Source: Methanimicrococcus sp.
Lineage (GTDB): Archaea; Halobacteriota; Methanosarcinia; Methanosarcinales; Methanosarcinaceae
DNA: 8,382 nt
Direction: 5' to 3'
Assembly (NCBI GenBank): GCA_009776675.1
Contig: WRNK01000046.1
Location: 1-8,382, forward strand
Below the pieces are notes generated by a model. The model did no database searches. It was given only the letters and a program-made list of their open reading frames with translations, and was not told the DNA's origin. Made by a program: the position numbers and the translations under genes. Every line of letters starts with the position of its first letter. Position 1 is the stretch's first letter. This document shows, piece after piece, positions 5,279 through 8,382 of this stretch.

Positions 5279-6733
5279 TCAGAGAATGATAACTCGCGTT
5301 TTGTTACCGGCGCTCAATTCGATTTCTTCATTCATTCCGAATTTGGAGAAGGCGTCGATGATACGGACAGTCATGCCAATTTGAACACTGTTCACAATGT
5401 CGGCATGTTCACCCCAAAGTGAGACACGAATTCTTCCGGTGTCGTCTTCAAGTTCGATATTTGAGACGGTGCTTTGTGTACCGTCGTCGCGGTTAAATTC
5501 ACGAAGCTCACCGATTTCTAAAATGCGGCCCTGTACAGAATAAGATTTCCCAGGCAAAATGTCATTGATGTTGTCCAGCTTTTCTTGGTATTGAATTTTT
5601 TTGTCGGATGCAACGATGTTTCCACGATTGCCGACGTTTAACTCCACTTGCTGGCTGAAATTGTTGATACGAGAATAGGCATTTAAAATATCAACGGTTT
5701 CATCAAAGTCGAATTCATCTAAATAAACGGTTTTATCATCCCAAAGCGTTACGCGGATTTTGCCGGTAGAATCGCCAACAGTAATTGTTCCGATTGTTCC
5801 TTCAGAACCGTCTTTTTTGTTGAAAGTGCGGACGTCAGAAATATCTAAAATGACACCGGAAAGATTTACACCGTTCATTCCGTCTGTGATTTCATCCACC
5901 CTAAGAAATTTTTGCTCATAGCCGGCATCTTCATCAACAATTTCAATAACAGAAGAGTTTCCAAGTGACATTTCAACTTTTTGAGAAAAATTGTTGGTTT
6001 TTGAATAAGCGTTTTGGATTTTGACGGAATTTCCGATTTTTAATATGTTTACAAATTCGGCTTTGTCGTCCCATAAACTGACACGTATTGTACCGGTATC
6101 GTCACCGATGGTTATATTTGAAACGCGACCTTCGCCACCATCTTTTTTAGAAAATGTTTTGATTTGATTCAGATCCAAAACCTCTCCAAGAAGTGTAATA
6201 TCATTCATACCGTCTTTAATGTCTGAAATTTTGCGTGTCGGTATGCTGTATGTCACATCTTCATCGCTTTGTGCAAAGACGCCGTTGTTGCCGACATGGA
6301 CTTCTACGCCGTTTAATCCTTTTTTTGTATAGCCGGAAATAGCAACATTCATGCCGACTTTGACATCGCCGTTTGCAATGGCGTCAACTTTAGAATCCCA
6401 AACAGAGACACGGATTTTTCCGGTGGCGTCACCGACCATAACATTGGAAACACGACCGACTGTACCGTCGTTTCTGCTGAATTCGCGCGGGTCATAAACA
6501 GCCAAAATTTTTGCAACAAATGAAATATTGCCGCTGTTTTCATCAATTGCATCGATGGTGACAACTTCTCTTTCTGTTGAAGAAACGCCCAAATCATTTA
6601 AAACCAAACGTGCACACATTTCATCATCGCAAAGACCGCCTAATGCCTCTTTTCGCTCTTCGACCTTCGCCAAAAAGTCTTCATAGCTGATCAAGTGGCG
6701 GACTTTTTCATAAATGTTTTTTAATTCTGTCAT
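5279..6733 (-). CDS. Replication protein A, four-OB-fold archaeal type
   Basis: This 484-residue single-stranded DNA-binding protein acts in replication, repair and recombination. After a helical N-terminus (about 1-50) come four OB folds at about 68-154, 178-266, 288-375 and 397-484. Each carries the same signature: a K/R-rich turn with DDG, KDG or NDG (REFSRNDG, KTFSKKDG, RTFNKKDG, REFNRDDG), then VSN or similar, DxTGxIRV and a conserved Trp (112, 221, 331, 440) that probably stacks on DNA bases. There are only two Cys (35, 40), so the C-terminal zinc finger of many archaeal RPAs is absent, as in MacRPA1 of Methanosarcina acetivorans. The length and fold number agree with that protein. GAGGG 6 nt before the ATG supports the start. 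It diverges from kptA; no clear TATA box was found. Confidence 0.93.
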   Translation of the reverse strand: MTELKNIYEKVRHLISYEDFLAKVEERKEALGGLCDDEMCARLVLNDLGVSSTEREVVTIDAIDENSGNISFVAKILAVYDPREFSRNDGTVGRVSNVMVGDATGKIRVSVWDSKVDAIANGDVKVGMNVAISGYTKKGLNGVEVHVGNNGVFAQSDEDVTYSIPTRKISDIKDGMNDITLLGEVLDLNQIKTFSKKDGGEGRVSNITIGDDTGTIRVSLWDDKAEFVNILKIGNSVKIQNAYSKTNNFSQKVEMSLGNSSVIEIVDEDAGYEQKFLRVDEITDGMNGVNLSGVILDISDVRTFNKKDGSEGTIGTITVGDSTGKIRVTLWDDKTVYLDEFDFDETVDILNAYSRINNFSQQVELNVGNRGNIVASDKKIQYQEKLDNINDILPGKSYSVQGRILEIGELREFNRDDGTQSTVSNIELEDDTGRIRVSLWGEHADIVNSVQIGMTVRIIDAFSKFGMNEEIELSAGNKTRVIIL

Positions 6734-6739
6734 CTTTAA

Positions 6740-6768
6740 CCCTCAAAATTACTGTACTATCCCTCAAA
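6740..6768 (-). promoter_or_regulatory. Duplicated TTTGAGGG in the RPA leader
   Basis: Minus-strand TTTGAGGG occurs at 6740-6747, where it is the SD, and again at 6761-6768, spaced 21 bp. The upstream copy is too far from the ATG to act as SD. It may be a duplicated leader or a pair of protein sites two helical turns apart. Confidence 0.3.
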
Positions 6769-6807
6769 TAAGCAATAAAATGAAAACAAAATAATTCATC
6801 AAGCCGG

Positions 6808-6821
6808 TTCAATCAATTGAA
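6808..6821. promoter_or_regulatory. Inverted repeat in the divergent RPA/kptA promoter region
   Basis: TTCAAT-CA-ATTGAA is a 6-2-6 palindrome about 75 bp upstream of the RPA start and in the shared control region. It has the size of a dimeric regulator site. With this base composition it could also occur by chance. Confidence 0.25.
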
Positions 6822-6844
6822 AAGAATAAACAATAATATTAAAA

Positions 6845-6878
6845 AAATAATGAAACAAATACGTTGTTTTTATTATTT
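6845..6878. other. Imperfect hairpin in the divergent intergenic region
   Basis: AAATAATGAAACAA (6845-6858) pairs with TTGTTTTTATTATTT (6864-6878) around a 5-nt loop, with one bulge/mismatch. It is followed on the plus strand by GATTTTTG. It may be a bidirectional barrier between the RPA and kptA promoters. Confidence 0.35.
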
Positions 6879-6927
6879 GATTTTTGTGTTGGTATTTAAG
6901 ATTTGTCCATTTAACGAAACAACAATG

Positions 6928-6936
6928 TTTATAAAA
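6928..6936 (+). promoter_or_regulatory. Strong TATA box at the head of the 35-bp array
   Basis: TTTATAAAA is a near-consensus archaeal TATA box. Initiation about 25 bp downstream would fall inside the first repeat, giving a leader of about 140 nt for kptA. Copies 2 to 4 have CTATAATAAAA at the same place. Confidence 0.45.
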
Positions 6937-7070
6937 TGGAGAAGAGAGAACAAATTCAATCTATAATAAAATGGAGAAGAGAGAACAAATTTAATCTATA
7001 ATAAAATGGAGAAGAGAGAACAAATTCAATCTATAATAAAATGGAGAAGAGGGGACAAATCCTATTTATA
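6931..7070 (+). repeat. Four tandem 35-bp repeats running into kptA
   Basis: The units are 6931-6965, 6966-7000, 7001-7035 and 7036-7070. Units 1 and 3 are identical, unit 2 differs by one base, and unit 4 differs at several bases in its second half. Each begins ATAAAATGGAGAAGAG, so each offers TATA-like sequence, a GGAGAAG that resembles an SD, and an ATG. Because 35 is not a multiple of 3, the ATGs fall in successive frames; those at 6936 and 7041 share the kptA frame, and the frame from 6936 is closed after 21 codons. There are no spacers, so it is not CRISPR. Confidence 0.95.
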
Positions 7071-7076
7071 TTAAAA
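7065..7076 (+). promoter_or_regulatory. TATA box placed for a leaderless kptA transcript
   Basis: TTTATATTAAAA has its centre about 25 bp before the ATG at 7095, so transcription would begin at or beside that codon. This fits the lack of an SD there and the conserved protein start. Confidence 0.45.
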
Positions 7077-7094
7077 TCTCTTTTATCATGTATT

Positions 7095-7718
7095 ATGATT
7101 CGAAGATGCGAAGAGCATGGCTGTTTCAGAGGAGATTGCTGTCCGGACTGCAATCAAGAAGGACAGTTTATCTTAGATGATGAACGAGAAGAGCGGTTGG
7201 GACGTTTGGTCTCCGGCGCTTTGCGGCATTTCCCTGAAAAACTTGGTCTTTCAATGTATGTTGACGGCTGGGTCAGTATTAATTCGTTGGCCGCCGCAGC
7301 GACTGCAAAATACAAATGGCCAAAAAAATTTCATCTCTATGCGCTCGTCGAATCTGATAAAAAAAACAGATATGAAATCTCCGGCGGCAAAATTCGTGCC
7401 GTTTACGGGCACTCTGTTGATGTCGTTTTAGATTACCCGACTTATGAAGGCAAATTCGCTTATTTTGGCGTGAGTCCGGAAGAAGTTGATATTATATTGG
7501 AAGACGGGATCACACCTTTAAAACAAAAGTATTTGCATTTAAGCACAACTCTTGAAAAAGCAATCGAAGTTGCCATTATTCATGTTGAAAATCCTTCTAT
7601 CTTCAAAATTGATGTGCAGGCTGCAATTGAGGACGGAGTGAACATTATGGTTGCCAATGAAGACATTTTGCTGACGGAAGAAATTCCGGCAGACTATATT
7701 GTTGAAATCTATGAATAA
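7095..7718 (+). CDS. kptA: RNA 2'-phosphotransferase KptA/Tpt1, archaeal type
   Basis: From ATG at 7095 the protein is 207 residues. KptA/Tpt1 transfers an internal RNA 2'-phosphate to NAD+, giving ADP-ribose 1'',2''-cyclic phosphate and nicotinamide. An N-terminal knuckle (Cys5, His8, Cys15/16, Cys19) resembles the zinc-binding start of archaeal members. Then come LVSGALRHFP (Arg44, His45 of the catalytic core), GWVSIN, YEIS..IRAVYGHS (Arg101, 105-107), YLHLSTT (146-152) and a terminal IPADYIVEIYE. The last Arg of the tetrad known from bacterial/yeast Tpt1 (in a VGxRHGxP segment) is not evident; the aligned stretch reads VAIIHVENP. The frame is open from ATG at 7041, which lies in the repeat array, but archaeal relatives begin MIRKCxEHG, so 7095 is preferred; there is no SD at either. 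It diverges from the RPA gene. Confidence 0.9.
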   Translation: MIRRCEEHGCFRGDCCPDCNQEGQFILDDEREERLGRLVSGALRHFPEKLGLSMYVDGWVSINSLAAAATAKYKWPKKFHLYALVESDKKNRYEISGGKIRAVYGHSVDVVLDYPTYEGKFAYFGVSPEEVDIILEDGITPLKQKYLHLSTTLEKAIEVAIIHVENPSIFKIDVQAAIEDGVNIMVANEDILLTEEIPADYIVEIYE

Positions 7719-7722
7719 ATGA

Positions 7723-7740
7723 AAAGCGCTTTGTATTTTT
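7723..7740 (+). terminator. Possible terminator of kptA
   Basis: The palindrome AAAGCGCTTT (7723-7732) comes a few bases after the kptA stop codon and is followed by GTATTTTT. The T-run alone could serve in archaea, but the palindrome has no loop, so structure is doubtful. Confidence 0.35.
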
Positions 7741-8140
7741 AGCAATCGTTTGAATATTTAAACAGCACCACAAAATTATTAAAGTCATATACTGTTTTAA
7801 TAAATGTTTGGCTTTCAGTCGTTTTCTGATATTGAATTTAAAAACGATGACCAAATCCAAACGTTTATTAATTATTAATTATATGCACCGTTGCTGAAAA
7901 TTTTAGCAAAGGCATTTAACAGACATTATGTAATTAGCTATATGATATTAATGAACTTATGATTTCACAGTGATTTCTAACTGTAAATCTTAATAAAATC
8001 ACCTCCAACTTATAACCAACTTATAAATTACAAATAAAAATTATCAAATTCGATGAACAATGAAACTTTAGAAAAAGATTGTCTCATCCGATAAAATCAA
8101 TTCAAAATCAAATTTATCGTCATCGTTATGACATCATACA
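7741..8140. other. AT-rich non-coding region with a perfect 11-bp tandem duplication
   Basis: No gene is supported. CCAACTTATAA occurs twice in a row (8005-8015 and 8016-8026). GTGATTT (7970-7976) and AAATCAC (7996-8002) are an inverted pair. ATG at 7804 opens 24 codons and a startless frame near 7883-7960 reads PLLKILAKAFNRHY; either may be a scrap of old coding sequence but neither is recognisable. Confidence 0.4.
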
Positions 8141-8145
8141 CGGCA

Positions 8146-8311
8146 AATTAACCTAATCATAAACCGCCGTGCTTAAACCGGAAAATTATTGTTATCCGAT
8201 TCAAATTACCAAAAGATGTGTTCGCAAAAACATACTGCGGATCACTTATTGAATTCAATGTGGCAAAAGAACCGTTAAAAGAAAAATAAGATCGAATGAA
8301 TGAAATATTGT
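8146..8311. pseudogene. Possible decayed coding sequence, strand unclear
   Basis: On the plus strand a frame free of stops for about 45 codons ends at TAA near 8287-8289 and contains KIIVIRFKLPKDVFAKTYCG, with no usable start codon. On the minus strand a different frame of about 50 codons ends TGA near 8159 and contains SISDPQYVFANTSFGNLNR, also without a clear start. The region is GC-richer than the flanks. Only one reading can be genuine, and neither may be. CACGGC (8139-8144) and GCCGTG (8166-8171) form an inverted repeat at its left end. Confidence 0.25.
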
Positions 8312-8317
8312 CTCTGC

Positions 8318-8335
8318 TTTAGTTTTATAACTAAA
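8318..8335 (+). promoter_or_regulatory. Palindrome over a TATA box near the right edge
   Basis: TTTAGTT-TTAT-AACTAAA is a 7-4-7 inverted repeat that contains TTTTATAA, a plausible TATA box about 33 bp before the ATG at 8361. A repressor site that overlaps the TATA box is a common archaeal arrangement, but this is inferred from sequence only. Confidence 0.35.
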
Positions 8336-8360
8336 AATCATAAAAGAGCAAAAGGCTGAA

Positions 8361-8382
8361 ATGAAAATCAATATTATTCAAT
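8361..8382 (+). CDS. Possible start of a gene cut by the window edge
   Basis: ATG at 8361 opens MKINIIQ up to the edge. AAAAGG lies about 5 nt before it, and the TATA-containing palindrome at 8318-8335 is correctly placed. Seven codons are too few to judge the product or to be sure it is a gene. Confidence 0.3.

Noticed and set aside
6931..7070. CRISPR-like regular repeats upstream of kptA
   Set aside because: The 35-bp units abut each other with no spacers, and no cas genes are present.
7539..7860. Minus-strand open frames at the end of kptA
   Set aside because: They are antisense to conserved KptA motifs or lie in AT-rich DNA, without SD or family signature.
1..8382. tRNA, rRNA, CRISPR or complete insertion sequence
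   Set aside because: I found no T-loop/acceptor pattern, no rRNA core motif, no spacer array, and no paired terminal inverted repeats around a transposase.

Overview
The window looks like a chromosomal segment of an AT-rich methanogenic archaeon of the Methanosarcinales, perhaps a small host-associated lineage of the Methanimicrococcus type; that genus placement is inference. The archaeal assignment rests on four things: a zinc-finger-free replication protein A with four OB folds of the MacRPA1 type, an archaeal KptA/Tpt1 with an N-terminal Cys/His knuckle, two stand-alone four-CBS proteins, and a degenerate archaeal EF-Tu/SelB-like GTPase. TATA boxes sit about 25 bp ahead of inferred starts, and in at least two cases that spacing would give leaderless mRNA.

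Layout. Positions 1-580 hold no convincing gene, but a purine-rich tandem array, a hairpin and a 35-bp duplication. A small YgaP-like two-helix membrane protein gene follows on the plus strand (585-881; its conserved part begins at 678). It converges on a minus-strand GTPase-like gene (1282-2337), and the gap between them is filled by a 58-bp T-rich tandem array. Upstream of the GTPase gene lies a 37-bp tandem array. Two minus-strand four-CBS genes come next (2682-3464 and 3693-4529), separated by a hairpin/T-run terminator and an 8-bp GATC repeat. A possible small gene or gene remnant lies at 4691-4882 (minus). A further minus-strand micro-ORF at 5143-5217 ends inside a terminator hairpin. 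The RPA gene (5279-6733, minus) and kptA (7095-7718, plus) diverge from a 300-bp region that carries four copies of a 35-bp repeat running into the kptA start. The last 640 bp hold decayed-looking short frames and perhaps the first codons of a gene at the right edge.

How the genes relate. No operon is obvious. Long AT-rich gaps with their own promoters and terminators suggest mostly single-gene transcription units. RPA (single-stranded DNA binding) and KptA (RNA 2'-phosphate/NAD+ chemistry) share a divergent promoter region. The CBS proteins are probable adenine-nucleotide sensors with unknown partners. I do not see a defence system, CRISPR array, complete mobile element or biosynthetic cluster. 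The most distinctive property is that nearly every intergenic region carries its own unrelated tandem repeat, one of which duplicates TATA-like and ATG-containing promoter/leader sequence ahead of kptA. The most unusual protein is the GTPase-like one, whose G domain lacks several catalytic motifs.
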